64,000 nucleotides of DNA, taken from assembly GCF_000813005.1 (NCBI RefSeq), contig NZ_JSYP01000015.1:62001-126000 (forward strand), read 5' to 3'. Shown piece after piece: positions 37,404 through 46,395 of the stretch. Each line of letters starts with the position of its first letter. Within the stretch, counting starts at the first letter, position 1. Both the position numbers and the translations under genes were made by a program. The stretch comes from Flavobacterium sp. KMS (GTDB lineage Bacteria > Bacteroidota > Bacteroidia > Flavobacteriales > Flavobacteriaceae). The notes beneath the pieces were generated by a model. The model saw nothing but the letters and a program-made list of their open reading frames with translations. It made no database searches and had not been told where the DNA came from.

Positions 37404-38696
37404 ATGAAAAAGTTAAAACACATTTTATTACTTCTGGTTGTTTCCCTTACTTCATACTTGAGTTTTGCTCAAACAGAAACTGCCGTTAAAACCGATTTAG
37501 AGAATAAATTATCCCAATTATTTCCTGGTGTTGAAATTACCAAAATGAAAGATTTAGAAGGATTTAAAGAATCGTATCAATTGGTACTTAATGAACCATT
37601 AGATCATAAGAATCCTAAAAAGGGAACCTTTAAACATTATATCTATTTATCGCATGTAGGTTTTAATAGTCCGATGGTAATCGAAACCGAAGGATATGCA
37701 GCTCGATACACAAAAACCGAATTAAGTTCTTTATTAAATGCCAATCAGGTTATTGTTGAATATCGTTTTTATGGCAAATCCAGACCAAACCCAATTCCTT
37801 GGGAATACCTGACAAATGATCAAGCCATTGCCGATTATCATAATATCGTTACTAAACTAAAACAATTGTACACAGGGAAATGGATTTCGACAGGAATTAG
37901 CAAAGGCGGAGAAACTACCTTAATTTATAAGTCTAAATACCCAAAAGATGTTGATGTTGCAGTTCCTTATGTAGCACCATTAATTAATACCCAAGAAGAT
38001 CCAAGAATTCAACAACATTTAGCAACTGTAGGTACAGCAGAATGTCGCGAGAAAATAGTTGAATTTCAGCGTGCATTACTTCAAAACAGAACTGCACTTC
38101 TTAACGAAATAAAACTATATGCAGCAAAAAAGGAAATGACTTTTACAGAAGTTTCTATAGATGAAGCATTAGAATATGCTGCTCTCGAATTTCCTTTTTC
38201 TTTCTGGCAATGGGGAGGGAAATGCGAAGACATTCCGAGTAAAAATGCATCTTCAAAAGAATTATTTGATTACATGAATAAAATCGTTGGAATTAGTTTT
38301 TACTGCGATAAAACCTTCGATGAGTTATTACCATCTTATTACCAACACATGAGCGAATTGGGTTATTATGGTTTTGATTTTACTCCAGTAAAAGATTTAC
38401 TGACTGCTGTAAAAAGCACTTCAAATTCTCGATTTGCACCTAAAGATGTCCAAATAACCTACAACCCAAAATACATCAAAAAAGTTAGAGAATACGTAGA
38501 AAATAAAGGTTCAAAAATACTTTATATCTATGGAGGTTATGATACTTGGGGAGCTTGCTCGCCTACTCCAAACCCTAGCCTTGATGCGCTAAAAATGGTT
38601 AATCCGGGAGGAAGTCATGCAACAAGAATAAAAAATTTCCCAGAACAAGATCAGGAAAAAATAATGAAGACTTTAGAAAAGTGGTTAACCCAATAG
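37404..38696 (+). CDS. Exported S28/S37-like serine peptidase, probably proline-specific
   Basis: 430 residues with signal peptide (LTSYLSFAQ cleavage near 23). Alpha/beta-hydrolase fold: oxyanion/arginine block VEYRFYGKSRPNP, nucleophile elbow TGISKGGET (Ser166), Asp in YGGYDTWGA and His in NPGGSHATRI. These are the marks of the S28/S37 group, whose members cleave after proline (prolyl carboxypeptidase, prolyl tripeptidyl aminopeptidase). It is periplasmic or secreted and would trim proline-rich peptides from the adjacent import system. It is divergent from the 3-hydroxyproline genes. Confidence 0.85.
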   Translation: MKKLKHILLLLVVSLTSYLSFAQTETAVKTDLENKLSQLFPGVEITKMKDLEGFKESYQLVLNEPLDHKNPKKGTFKHYIYLSHVGFNSPMVIETEGYAARYTKTELSSLLNANQVIVEYRFYGKSRPNPIPWEYLTNDQAIADYHNIVTKLKQLYTGKWISTGISKGGETTLIYKSKYPKDVDVAVPYVAPLINTQEDPRIQQHLATVGTAECREKIVEFQRALLQNRTALLNEIKLYAAKKEMTFTEVSIDEALEYAALEFPFSFWQWGGKCEDIPSKNASSKELFDYMNKIVGISFYCDKTFDELLPSYYQHMSELGYYGFDFTPVKDLLTAVKSTSNSRFAPKDVQITYNPKYIKKVREYVENKGSKILYIYGGYDTWGACSPTPNPSLDALKMVNPGGSHATRIKNFPEQDQEKIMKTLEKWLTQ

Positions 38697-38759
38697 ATCT
38701 ATAAAAAAAGAGAAAAGCAAAATGATTTTACCGCAAAGAACACCAAGATTTACGCAAAG

Positions 38760-38790
38760 TTCGCAAAGCTTAATGATTAAGCTTTGCGAA
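38760..38790. terminator. Hairpin with 15-bp perfect arms between convergent genes
   Basis: TTCGCAAAGCTTAAT / ATTAAGCTTTGCGAA around a single G, within a 'gcaaag' repeat tract (38720-38830). It could terminate both the peptidase gene and the convergent TonB receptor gene, but has no T-tract. It may be only a repeat. Confidence 0.4.
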
Positions 38791-38889
38791 CTCTGCGATT
38801 TTTCCTTGCGCTCTTTGCGGTTAAATTTTATTCTTAATGTAATCTAGATTCATTTATGTACTACATTTTCTTCTGTAAATCCTTAATAT

Positions 38890-41046
38890 CTAAAATACAA
38901 AACCAAGATTAAGACGAATATTTTGAGGTGTTCCAGCAAACAAAGATGTTGTTCCGTATGCGCCTGGAAAATATAGTTTATCGGTAATATTATTGGCAGT
39001 TACACCAACAATATAATTTTTGTATCTGTAATTTGCCGACATATCGATATAAGAAAAAGCAGGTAATAAAATAGAATCAGCGCGGTAACTGCCTCCTAAA
39101 GTATTTCCTTGAAACCTAATTCCTGCACCTAATTTTAAATTCTTTAATAGTGTTTCGGTAAAATTATATTCCAACCAAACATTACCAACATATTTAGGAG
39201 CATTCAAAGGTCTGTCGCCTACATTTCCTATCGATGTTTTTCCTAGATATTTAACCTCATTATAAGAATAACTTCCCATCACTGACCAGTTTTGAGAAAT
39301 AATACCTTGTACCGAAACTTCAATTCCTTTACTGTTTAAACCCGGAATTGCCATTCTTCTTTTCTTGTTTGGATCACTCGGATCAGCCACAAGTAAGTTT
39401 ACATAATCTATATCATATAAAGCCAGCGTAGTACTTAATCTATTCGAAAAAAAGTCACCTTTATAACCTATCTCATATTGTTTTCCTTTTTTTGGAGGAA
39501 ATGGCCCACCAGCACCAACATTATTATTGGTTTGTGGTTCAAATGATTCTGTATAAGATGCATAAAGAGATATATTCTTTTTAAGTTCATAAACCACTCC
39601 TACTCGTGGAATCCATGCATTAGCATCTGAAGTTATTTCTACTCCCGTAGCATCAAGTTCATCTACAGGTTTTTGTTTATAACGATACTCATTATAGCGC
39701 ATTGCCAAGTTTAATTTCCATTTTTCTCCTATCGAAATTTGATCCTGGATAAACCCTGCATAGTTATTTGTGACCTTAGTATTATTATCCATTCCCTCAT
39801 CTCCTAGCGGTACATTTGGATCATTGATAACAATTGCATCTTGCGAATAATCTGGATTATCAATACTTAACGACGGATATACTTTGCTTATATATAGATT
39901 TTTTAAAACACGATCCTGAATAATATCTGCGCCAACTATCAGTTCATGCGATATAAATTTAGAAGTCTTAAAGCTATATTTCAAAAATGCCGTATTAGCA
40001 ATCCATTGCGTATTATATTTCCATGTAGTTCCCTCTCTCGGAATACTATCTTGTGTAGCATTTAATGGTCCAAATCCATAAACATCAAGCATATCCAAAT
40101 TTCTTTTTACATATCGACTCATTAATGTAAAACTAAGCTTATCGCTAAATTTATGTTTAAAAGTTAGCGAAGCCGAAGAGTTTTTATCTTTCCCAAACGA
40201 AGGATTTCCTTGCGTAGTAAAATTTGGATCAACATTATCAAAATCATAGCTTCCATCGCCTTTTTTCTTAATATATGTCCCTCTGTCATATTGAAAACGC
40301 GAATTCATAGTTAAGTACGTATAATCAAGATTTAAAGATGTTTTGTCCGAGAAATCATATTGCAAAGTTGGCGTAATAAGCAAGTTTTTCATGTATTGAA
40401 AATTTCTATAACTATCGCTATTCTCTCCTCCTACAACCAATCTGTATTTTAGTTTTTTATCTTTAGTTAATGGTCCCGTAGCATCGGCAAATCCTGTAAA
40501 TAAATTCCAACTTCCGGTAGTAAAATTAACCTCATATCTTGCTTTATCCAGAGGTTGTTTGGTCGTTAAACTAATAACTCCTCCTGGATTTCCTACAGAA
40601 TACATTACAGAGGCAGGTCCACGTATTATTTCGACTTGATCGAGATTATATAATAACACTTTCTGGCTATAATGATATAGAGTACCTCGCATCCCGTTGG
40701 TCAGTAAATAAGAATCTCCATAATTATTAAAACCTCTCATAGAAAATGAGCTATAAGGCGTTGTATTAGCAACTCCTACCATATTTTTGGCAACCTCATT
40801 AAGATTTAAACTTCCTTGATCTTGCCAAATACCTTTGGAGATTACCTGTATAGATTGTGGTATATCTATAAGCTTTGTCGCAGTACGTGTTGCAATAGAT
40901 GAGATTGTATCGTTGTACCGCTTTTCTTTTTTTCCGTAAATAGTAATATTATCTAGTTCTTCAGTTTTGGCGTTGTCTTTTGTAGTTTTATGCTGTGCAA
41001 AAGCAACTTGCCCCAATATTAAAAGGGCAAAAAGTATATTTTTCAT
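38890..41046 (-). CDS. TonB-dependent siderophore-type receptor
   Basis: 718 residues. Signal peptide (LLILGQVAFAQ), TonB box-like region LDNITIYGK, plug signature IDIPQSIQVISKGIWQDQG and PASVMYSVGNPGGVISLTTK. The barrel ends IRLNLGFVF. The IPQSIQVI plug motif is typical of hydroxamate/ferrichrome-type siderophore receptors. There is no carboxypeptidase-like or STN domain. The small protein gene at 41142 lies 95 bp upstream on the same strand. The siderophore cannot be named. Confidence 0.92.
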   Translation of the reverse strand: MKNILFALLILGQVAFAQHKTTKDNAKTEELDNITIYGKKEKRYNDTISSIATRTATKLIDIPQSIQVISKGIWQDQGSLNLNEVAKNMVGVANTTPYSSFSMRGFNNYGDSYLLTNGMRGTLYHYSQKVLLYNLDQVEIIRGPASVMYSVGNPGGVISLTTKQPLDKARYEVNFTTGSWNLFTGFADATGPLTKDKKLKYRLVVGGENSDSYRNFQYMKNLLITPTLQYDFSDKTSLNLDYTYLTMNSRFQYDRGTYIKKKGDGSYDFDNVDPNFTTQGNPSFGKDKNSSASLTFKHKFSDKLSFTLMSRYVKRNLDMLDVYGFGPLNATQDSIPREGTTWKYNTQWIANTAFLKYSFKTSKFISHELIVGADIIQDRVLKNLYISKVYPSLSIDNPDYSQDAIVINDPNVPLGDEGMDNNTKVTNNYAGFIQDQISIGEKWKLNLAMRYNEYRYKQKPVDELDATGVEITSDANAWIPRVGVVYELKKNISLYASYTESFEPQTNNNVGAGGPFPPKKGKQYEIGYKGDFFSNRLSTTLALYDIDYVNLLVADPSDPNKKRRMAIPGLNSKGIEVSVQGIISQNWSVMGSYSYNEVKYLGKTSIGNVGDRPLNAPKYVGNVWLEYNFTETLLKNLKLGAGIRFQGNTLGGSYRADSILLPAFSYIDMSANYRYKNYIVGVTANNITDKLYFPGAYGTTSLFAGTPQNIRLNLGFVF

Positions 41047-41141
41047 TTAGTTTTATATAAATTTTAAATAATAACAAGTATTCCATTGGCAAAAAGCCAT
41101 GAAAATTCATTTCAATACCGATTGAAAATTGAAATTAGATT

Positions 41142-41519
41142 TTATATAAAATAAGCAGGAGGTCGAAATGTTACTATAGAAACCGAGATAGGTTTCTTTG
41201 CAAAATGAAAAAAAGAAGTTAAATGATTCTCTTTATATTTTTTATCAGAGATATCATCGCTACTAAAATTTTGAATGTAAACAAGTTCTTGCTTTTCTTT
41301 TAGATGGTTTTGCATCTCTTTTTCATTAGCATCAAGCTTTAATAAGTTTTTTTTAAGCTCACACTTTCCATTACAAGAATTGAATTCTACTTTTCTTTGT
41401 ACACAAATAGTTTTGGCAATTTTATCTTGGTTAATTTTAAACATCGCATAAACCAATACATTCCCAAAAGATGGAAACATTAGTATAGATGAAAGTAATA
41501 TGATAAAAAACTGCTTCAG
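41142..41519 (-). CDS. Small membrane-anchored protein with a CxGKC motif, partner of the TonB receptor
   Basis: 112 residues from ATG 41480, but the frame extends upstream with a hydrophobic run (KQFFIILLSSIL) to a CTG at 41519, with a stop just above. The hydrophobic N-terminus is lost if the ATG is used, so a non-ATG start near 41519 is plausible. Key parts are YAMFKINQDKIAKTICVQR, then SCNGKCELKKNL and a C-terminal FRPP. This is a Bacteroidota family of unknown function often found beside metal-related TonB receptors. The paired cysteines could bind metal; that is inference. Confidence 0.65.
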   Translation of the reverse strand: MKQFFIILLSSILMFPSFGNVLVYAMFKINQDKIAKTICVQRKVEFNSCNGKCELKKNLLKLDANEKEMQNHLKEKQELVYIQNFSSDDISDKKYKENHLTSFFHFAKKPISVSIVTFRPPAYFI

Positions 41520-41625
41520 ACTTGTTTATTTTCAGCAAAAGTAACGTATCTATCCAAAAATAATCATGCTTTTTTAATAAAACTCGATTAAAAACCTTTA
41601 AATTTATGTTCTAAAATCTTATTTT

Positions 41626-42060
41626 ATGAAAAACTACGTACTACTTTTCGTTACTGTTTTAACACTCTCTTTTAACTCATGTACAACGATGAAAGACACT
41701 ACAAAAACTGCAGATCTTTACAATACCTCTTGGGAACTAGAATATATTTCTGGTCCTCGTATCGCTTTTGATGGTTTATATCCTGATAAAAAACCTTTTC
41801 TTAAATTTGATGAAACTACAAAACAAGCATCTGGAAATGCAGGATGTAATGGATTTAGTGCTCCATTTACATTAAAAGGAAAAACACTAACATTTGGGGA
41901 ACAAGGTCCAACAACTATGATGTTTTGTGAAGGTGGTGGAGAACAAACATTCTTGCAAATGATTAAAAAAATCAATGCCTACTCTATTGATAAAGATGGT
42001 AAACTTAATTTATTACTAAATGACGTCCCAATGATGAGATTTAAAAAAGTAACTAAATAA
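41626..42060 (+). CDS. META-domain lipoprotein (HslJ-like)
   Basis: 144 residues with lipobox FNSCTT (Cys19). The META/HslJ domain at about 32-140 shows NTSWELEYI, the SGNAGCNGFSAPF block, TMMFCEGG and a closing YSIDKDGKLNLLL. These domains occur in envelope or heat-shock-linked proteins; the exact role is unknown. Single gene followed by a good terminator. Confidence 0.88.
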   Translation: MKNYVLLFVTVLTLSFNSCTTMKDTTKTADLYNTSWELEYISGPRIAFDGLYPDKKPFLKFDETTKQASGNAGCNGFSAPFTLKGKTLTFGEQGPTTMMFCEGGGEQTFLQMIKKINAYSIDKDGKLNLLLNDVPMMRFKKVTK

Positions 42061-42072
42061 TCTTAGAATCTT

Positions 42073-42112
42073 AAAAACAAAATCCCTCAATATAGAGGGA
42101 TTTTTTGTTTTT
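42073..42112 (+). terminator. Terminator after the META-domain gene
   Basis: AATCCCTC (42081-42088) / GAGGGATT (42095-42102) with flanking A- and T-tracts (AAAAAC left, TTTTTTG right), 21 bp after the stop. Confidence 0.85.
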
Positions 42113-42119
42113 AAGATTT

Positions 42120-42275
42120 TAAGTTACAGAGGTTCTGAGCTACAAAGGTTCAAAGGGAAAAAATTTTGCGGTCAAATCTTTTGCCACTCCCGAAGCTTCG
42201 GGATAAGAGGATTAAATAGATTCCGAACTTTGCGAACATAGCGTAACCCTTTGCGAACTTTGCGGTTAAACCCCT
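42120..42275. repeat. 'gcgaactttgcgg' low-complexity repeat block
   Basis: Contains 'ttttgcggtcaaatctttt', the palindrome CCCGAAGCTTCGGG (42187-42200) and two 'tttgcgaac' units ending 'ctttgcggttaaa'. Part of the window-wide family of intergenic repeats. Confidence 0.5.
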
Positions 42276-42344
42276 ACTACATTATATTGAGAGTATATAC
42301 TATCCTGAAATTTCAGGACTGAAATTAAAAACTGAAACTGAATA

Positions 42345-42698
42345 CTATTTTTCCATTATTCTCTGGCGATGTTTAATACCCCAATCTGCGATTACTTTGG
42401 TAACATCTTTAAGCGTTGCACCATATTCAGTAATTTCATATTCTACCATTATAGGCTGAGTACTTAAAACGGTTCTGGTTATAAGAAGATTTACTTCTAA
42501 CTCTTTTAAATCTCTACTAAGCATCTTACCAGAGATACCTTTAATCTCTTTTAATAAGTCCGAATAACGCATTTTCTTATAGCATAAACAGGCAATAATC
42601 GATATTTTCCACTTACCGTTTAATATATCCACCACATCCTGAATGGCCATTACTGTGCTATAGCACTGTTTTAATCGAATATCATTTTCTGTTTCCAT
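42345..42698 (-). CDS. HxlR-family winged-helix regulator
   Basis: 117 residues. The family signature VVDILNGKWKISIIACL at about 22-38 is followed by KKMRYSDLLKEIKGISGKMLSR and the wing VEYEITEYGATL. It is divergent from the nitroreductase gene with 108 bp between starts, a common arrangement in which HxlR controls an oxidoreductase in response to electrophile or quinone stress. Cys6 residues (KQC, IACLC) could sense redox, but this is not shown. Confidence 0.92.
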   Translation of the reverse strand: METENDIRLKQCYSTVMAIQDVVDILNGKWKISIIACLCYKKMRYSDLLKEIKGISGKMLSRDLKELEVNLLITRTVLSTQPIMVEYEITEYGATLKDVTKVIADWGIKHRQRIMEK

Positions 42699-42729
42699 AC
42701 CATGTTACTTGGTTACTCATTTGTCACTA

Positions 42730-42760
42730 TTACTTTTCGTTACAAAGTTACAAAAAGTAA
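42730..42760. promoter_or_regulatory. Putative HxlR operator
   Basis: Inverted TTACTTTT (42730-42737) and AAAAGTAA (42753-42760), with an internal GTTAC direct repeat, placed between the divergent HxlR and nitroreductase genes and just upstream of the nitroreductase -7 element. Confidence 0.5.
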
Positions 42761-42772
42761 CAAGCTTTTATC

Positions 42773-42780
42773 TAGATTTG
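42773..42780 (+). promoter_or_regulatory. -7 element (TAGATTTG) of the nitroreductase gene
   Basis: Exact TAnnTTTG match 26 bp before ATG 42807. The putative HxlR operator ends 12 bp upstream, where it would cover the -33 region. Confidence 0.5.
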
Positions 42781-42806
42781 TACTTCCTAATTAAAAATAA
42801 TTAAAG

Positions 42807-43439
42807 ATGAATTTAATAGACACATTAAAGTGGCGATATGCTACTAAAAAAATGAACGGTAATAAAGTACCGCAAGAAAAATTGGATTATATACTGGAAG
42901 CTGCCAGACTTGCTCCATCTTCTTCGGGATTACAACCATATAAAATTTTTGTAATTAGCAATCCAGATTTATTAGAAAAAATAAAAGCTATTAGTTGGAA
43001 CCAAAGTCAGATTACAGATTGTTCTCATTTATTAGTTTTCGCAGCTTGGGATGGTTATTCGCTTGATAGAATTACTGCTGTATTTAACAAAACTCTTGCC
43101 GAGAGAGGTTTGCCAGCTGATACAATGGATGATTACAAGAAAACACTTTGGGGACTTTACGAACCTCTTTCTACAGAGTGGCACGCAAATCACGCAGCTC
43201 GTCAGGCTTATATCTCTATGGGAGTTGCAATTGTAGCTGCTGCTGAGCAAAAAGTAGATGCTACACCAATGGAAGGTTTTATTCCTGCAGAAATGGATAA
43301 ACTTTTAGGTTTAGAAGAGCAAGGTTTAAAAAGTGCGTTATTGTTGCCTCTTGGTTACAGAGATGAAGCTAATGACTGGCTAGCTAACATGAAAAAAGTA
43401 AGAACTCCAATGGAAGAGTTTGTTACTGAAATTAAGTAA
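42807..43439 (+). CDS. Nitroreductase-family NAD(P)H oxidoreductase (NfsB-like)
   Basis: 210 residues, normal for NfsB/Frase-I enzymes. FMN-contact elements are seen: LKWRYATKKMNGN near the N-terminus, APSSSGLQPYKIFVI (about 37-51), and the C-terminal LLPLGYRDEANDW. It reduces quinones, nitroaromatics or flavins in the cytoplasm. Under likely HxlR control from the divergent gene. Confidence 0.93.
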   Translation: MNLIDTLKWRYATKKMNGNKVPQEKLDYILEAARLAPSSSGLQPYKIFVISNPDLLEKIKAISWNQSQITDCSHLLVFAAWDGYSLDRITAVFNKTLAERGLPADTMDDYKKTLWGLYEPLSTEWHANHAARQAYISMGVAIVAAAEQKVDATPMEGFIPAEMDKLLGLEEQGLKSALLLPLGYRDEANDWLANMKKVRTPMEEFVTEIK

Positions 43440-43785
43440 GCTTTTTTAGGTACAAAGGTTCAGAGTAGCAAAGGTTCAAAGGGTTGTATTGGTGTTTAAG
43501 GTGTATATATTGAATTTTCATTTTCAATAAATATATTTCAAAATCTGTGTCATCCGCGTTCCCTTTTAGACAATCTTTGTCGAAAATACTTGGCTTAAAA
43601 AGCTTAACTTAATGACATTGAGCGTCGGGATAGGGAGAAATCTATTTAATCCTTTTAATCTGTGGCAAAAGATTTGACCGCAAAATTTTTCCCCTTTGAA
43701 CCTTTGAATCTCAGAACCTTTGTGCCTTAAAAAACCTTTGAACCTTTGCTACTCTGAACCTTTGCACCTTTAAAAAGAACCTTAA
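43440..43785. repeat. Intergenic block of 'ggttcaaaggt/cctttgaacctttg' repeats
   Basis: 346 bp with direct and inverted copies of 'aggttcagagtagcaaaggttcaaa' on one side and 'tttgaacctttgaatctcagaacctttg' on the other, plus 'tttaatctgtggcaaaa'. No gene seen. The two sides can pair into a long imperfect hairpin. Confidence 0.5.
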
Positions 43786-43790
43786 AAAAC

Positions 43791-44249
43791 TTATTTTTTT
43801 ATCTCTTGAAATATAAATTCAGCATCATTGTAACTTATAGGAATGTCTGGAGCAAAACAAGGCAGACCAAGATATGTGGTTATGACACCTTTTCCTAAAA
43901 TTAATTTATTGTCTTTTTTTAATAACGAAATCGGAACTCTTTTTAGGTCACCTCCATAAGTTCTACAATAAAATTCCCCAAGATATACATCCTTTTTGAT
44001 GTTACCTTTTATACTTCCAGAATCTTTCGTTGTTTCTCCGTACTTTATTTCGTATTGACCATAAAATCGGTCTTTATTTATCACAATTGATAAAACTGCA
44101 GTATCATTATTTGTACTTATTGCCTGATAAACAACTTGCTTTTCTATAACTTTCTTTTCTTTTTGGTTACAACCAATTAACAATAAAACTATCCCAAATA
44201 AAGCAATTGATTGGGCTACTACATACCTTTTTATCTTTTTCAAATACAT
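43791..44249 (-). CDS. Hypothetical lipoprotein
   Basis: 152 residues from ATG 44249 (an upstream in-frame ATG at 44273 adds eight polar residues before the signal). Lipobox LLIGCNQ. The mature part is predicted beta-rich, with FYGQYEIKYGETTKDSGSI and two later cysteines (FYCRTYGG, LPCFAP). No family recognised. Confidence 0.75.
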   Translation of the reverse strand: MYLKKIKRYVVAQSIALFGIVLLLIGCNQKEKKVIEKQVVYQAISTNNDTAVLSIVINKDRFYGQYEIKYGETTKDSGSIKGNIKKDVYLGEFYCRTYGGDLKRVPISLLKKDNKLILGKGVITTYLGLPCFAPDIPISYNDAEFIFQEIKK

Positions 44250-44570
44250 ATTTTGATTATTTCGTTCCCTCAAAAATAAGAAATAGTTAATTAGTTCAGT
44301 TATTTATTTTTAAAGTTATAAACATTCTGAAAATCATAAATCTATACCAAACGAAAGCTTTTTTTAAACTCGAATCAAGGAATTTTTTATTGAGAGTAAA
44401 GACTATATCAAAGTCAAAAAAGGTTCAGAATGATATGAAGTAAAAATCTTTGCAGATCCTAAACCTTTTCTAAATAAAGAACCCAACTACATTTTGTAAT
44501 CGGGTAAACTTTAAAACCAAAAAATAAAAAACAACCAAATAAAAACATTAATAATGATTACCACCAATCA

Positions 44571-45206
44571 TTATAACATATATTCTTTTGCAGGGACTAA
44601 ATCGGCATTACGATTTAAAAAATTTGCTAATAATTTAAAAGAGATTCCTTTTAAGTATTCCTCGAATGAAACATCAAATATTGATTTTTCTTTTAAAGAG
44701 AAAATCAATATTAAACTATTGCTATCTATATAATCCTTATGGGGTTTATTACTATTATTGAGTTTCTTATTAAGGAATTCTGCATGAGGCATTTCGTTAA
44801 TAAATTTCTGCATCATAACAGCATCTATAAATAAACTAAAACCAAATGTCTTTTGATTTACTGCGGGTTCATAAGCATTTTCGACTTGATTATTTAAGAT
44901 GGTCAAATCTAAATTTATTGCATCGTTTATTTCATCATCTAAATCGCTAAATTCAGTTAGATTATAATCAAATATATAAAACTCTTCCTCTGATGTCAGT
45001 TTACTCATCCTTATAGGGCTAGTTAACGTATAATCGCTAAAAAGTACCGAAATACCAGGCGCTACTTCTATAAAATAAGTATGTCCGGTTCCAATTGCTT
45101 CTGGAATAACAATGATTTTATCATCAATAAGTTCAGCATTAATTCCATCAGCAAACGACCGTTGCCATTGCGGTTTTAATGAGTAAAAATGTGTGGTATT
45201 TTTCAT
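44571..45206 (-). CDS. Unknown protein resembling the sensor half of a Bacteroidota AraC-type regulator
   Basis: 211 residues, no signal peptide or membrane helix. The start FYSLKPQWQRSFADGI and the end EEYLKGISFKLLANFLNR resemble the N-terminal part of some AraC-type regulators of this phylum. The protein stops where the helix-turn-helix domain would begin, and no continuation is visible in the other frames downstream. It may be a free-standing sensor domain or an unrelated family; low confidence in either. A hairpin AATGATT/AATCATT (44553-44572) covers its stop. Confidence 0.6.
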   Translation of the reverse strand: MKNTTHFYSLKPQWQRSFADGINAELIDDKIIVIPEAIGTGHTYFIEVAPGISVLFSDYTLTSPIRMSKLTSEEEFYIFDYNLTEFSDLDDEINDAINLDLTILNNQVENAYEPAVNQKTFGFSLFIDAVMMQKFINEMPHAEFLNKKLNNSNKPHKDYIDSNSLILIFSLKEKSIFDVSFEEYLKGISFKLLANFLNRNADLVPAKEYML

Positions 45207-45770
45207 ATTTTATATTTTAAGAAATATTCCTGAATATTTCAAAATGGAAATAAATAGTTTGAACATATCTGGATAAATTATTGGGATAAAATTAATATAA
45301 GTACATTTAAATATAACTCCTTTTAAATCAAAAAAACATCAAAAAAAGCCACAATTTCAACAAATAGCAACTAATTTTTTAATGATATTAAAAATTACTT
45401 ATAATATCACAATTCACACAACATATAAAAAGAATAACTAAATTAAAGCAACGTGACCATAACTGTTATATTAAAATAAATCTTCGTGAGATTACAATAC
45501 ATTTATAAAAATAAGATATAGTTTATTGTGACTTAATTCATAAGCAATATCGTTAATTAATTTAAAATTTTCGACTTTATAGGTAATAGATTTACTAAGC
45601 ATTTATTTCGCATCAAAAAAAATAATAGGATTAATCTAAATATTTTCTATAAAATACAATCATTGCTTAAAATCTCTTTATTATCTAATATACTCTGTAA
45701 CAATAGAGTAAAAAACACAAGAAACCGAATGTTATTATTTGATTTAAATTGTGAATATCTATTTTACGAA
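45207..45770. other. Gap with no recognised feature
   Basis: About 560 bp of extremely AT-rich sequence between divergent genes; an ORF from 45663 has no protein-like features. No repeat or RNA was recognised. Confidence 0.3.
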
Positions 45771-45804
45771 TTGTCGATTTCTTTTTCTTTAAAATCTATC
45801 TTTG
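45771..45804 (+). promoter_or_regulatory. Putative promoter of the DUF4494 gene
   Basis: TTG 45771-45773, 23 bp, then TATCTTTG 45797-45804 (TAnnTTTG). Transcription would begin near 45811, just before ATG 45826, which excludes the upstream start at 45802. Confidence 0.5.
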
Positions 45805-45825
45805 GTACCCTTAAAAAAAAAAGAA

Positions 45826-46371
45826 ATGAGCACAATTTGGTACGAATGCAAAGTAAAATATAGAAAGACTGATGATACTGGAACACAAAAGGTTACTACA
45901 GAACCTTACTTGGTAGATGCGTTATCATATACAGAAGCAGAAACTAGAATTAATGAAGAAATGTCTGCTTATATTAGTGAAGAATTTAAAATCACAAATA
46001 TAAAAATGGCTAATTATGCCGAAATCCACCCTTTCGAAAATGCTGATCGTTGGTTTAAATCAAAAGTATCTTTAATGGCTTATGATGAAGAAAGCGGTAA
46101 AGAAAGAAGATCAAATATGTATATTTTGGTTCAAGCCAATGATGTAAAAGAAGCTTACGATAACACAATTGGTATTATGAAAAATACCATGGGAGATTAT
46201 ACAATCCCTGCTATTGCAGAATCGCCTATTATGGATGTTTTCCCATACTTTAGTGGCGAAGAAGGAGAAATGGAACAACTAGAAAGATTTAATGCACTTA
46301 AAGCATCAAAACCTGAATTAGTTGCCGCTGGAGAAACTGGTGACGACTTTGTAGGAGCTGAAAGTGAATAA
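45826..46371 (+). CDS. DUF4494 family protein
   Basis: 181 residues from ATG 45826 (MSTIWYECKVKYRKTDDTG). The block EPYLVDALSYTEAETRINEEM and the later WFKSKVSLMAYDEESGKERR are characteristic of this conserved, cytoplasmic Bacteroidota family of unknown function. The C-terminal 20 residues are acidic and unstructured. Single gene with its own promoter and terminator. Confidence 0.88.
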   Translation: MSTIWYECKVKYRKTDDTGTQKVTTEPYLVDALSYTEAETRINEEMSAYISEEFKITNIKMANYAEIHPFENADRWFKSKVSLMAYDEESGKERRSNMYILVQANDVKEAYDNTIGIMKNTMGDYTIPAIAESPIMDVFPYFSGEEGEMEQLERFNALKASKPELVAAGETGDDFVGAESE

Positions 46372-46395
46372 TATTTTTAGCGTTTAGAATATATG

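Noticed and set aside
45663-45863. ORF of 66 codons ahead of the DUF4494 gene
   Set aside because: It runs through the promoter and into the real gene in another frame; composition is non-coding.
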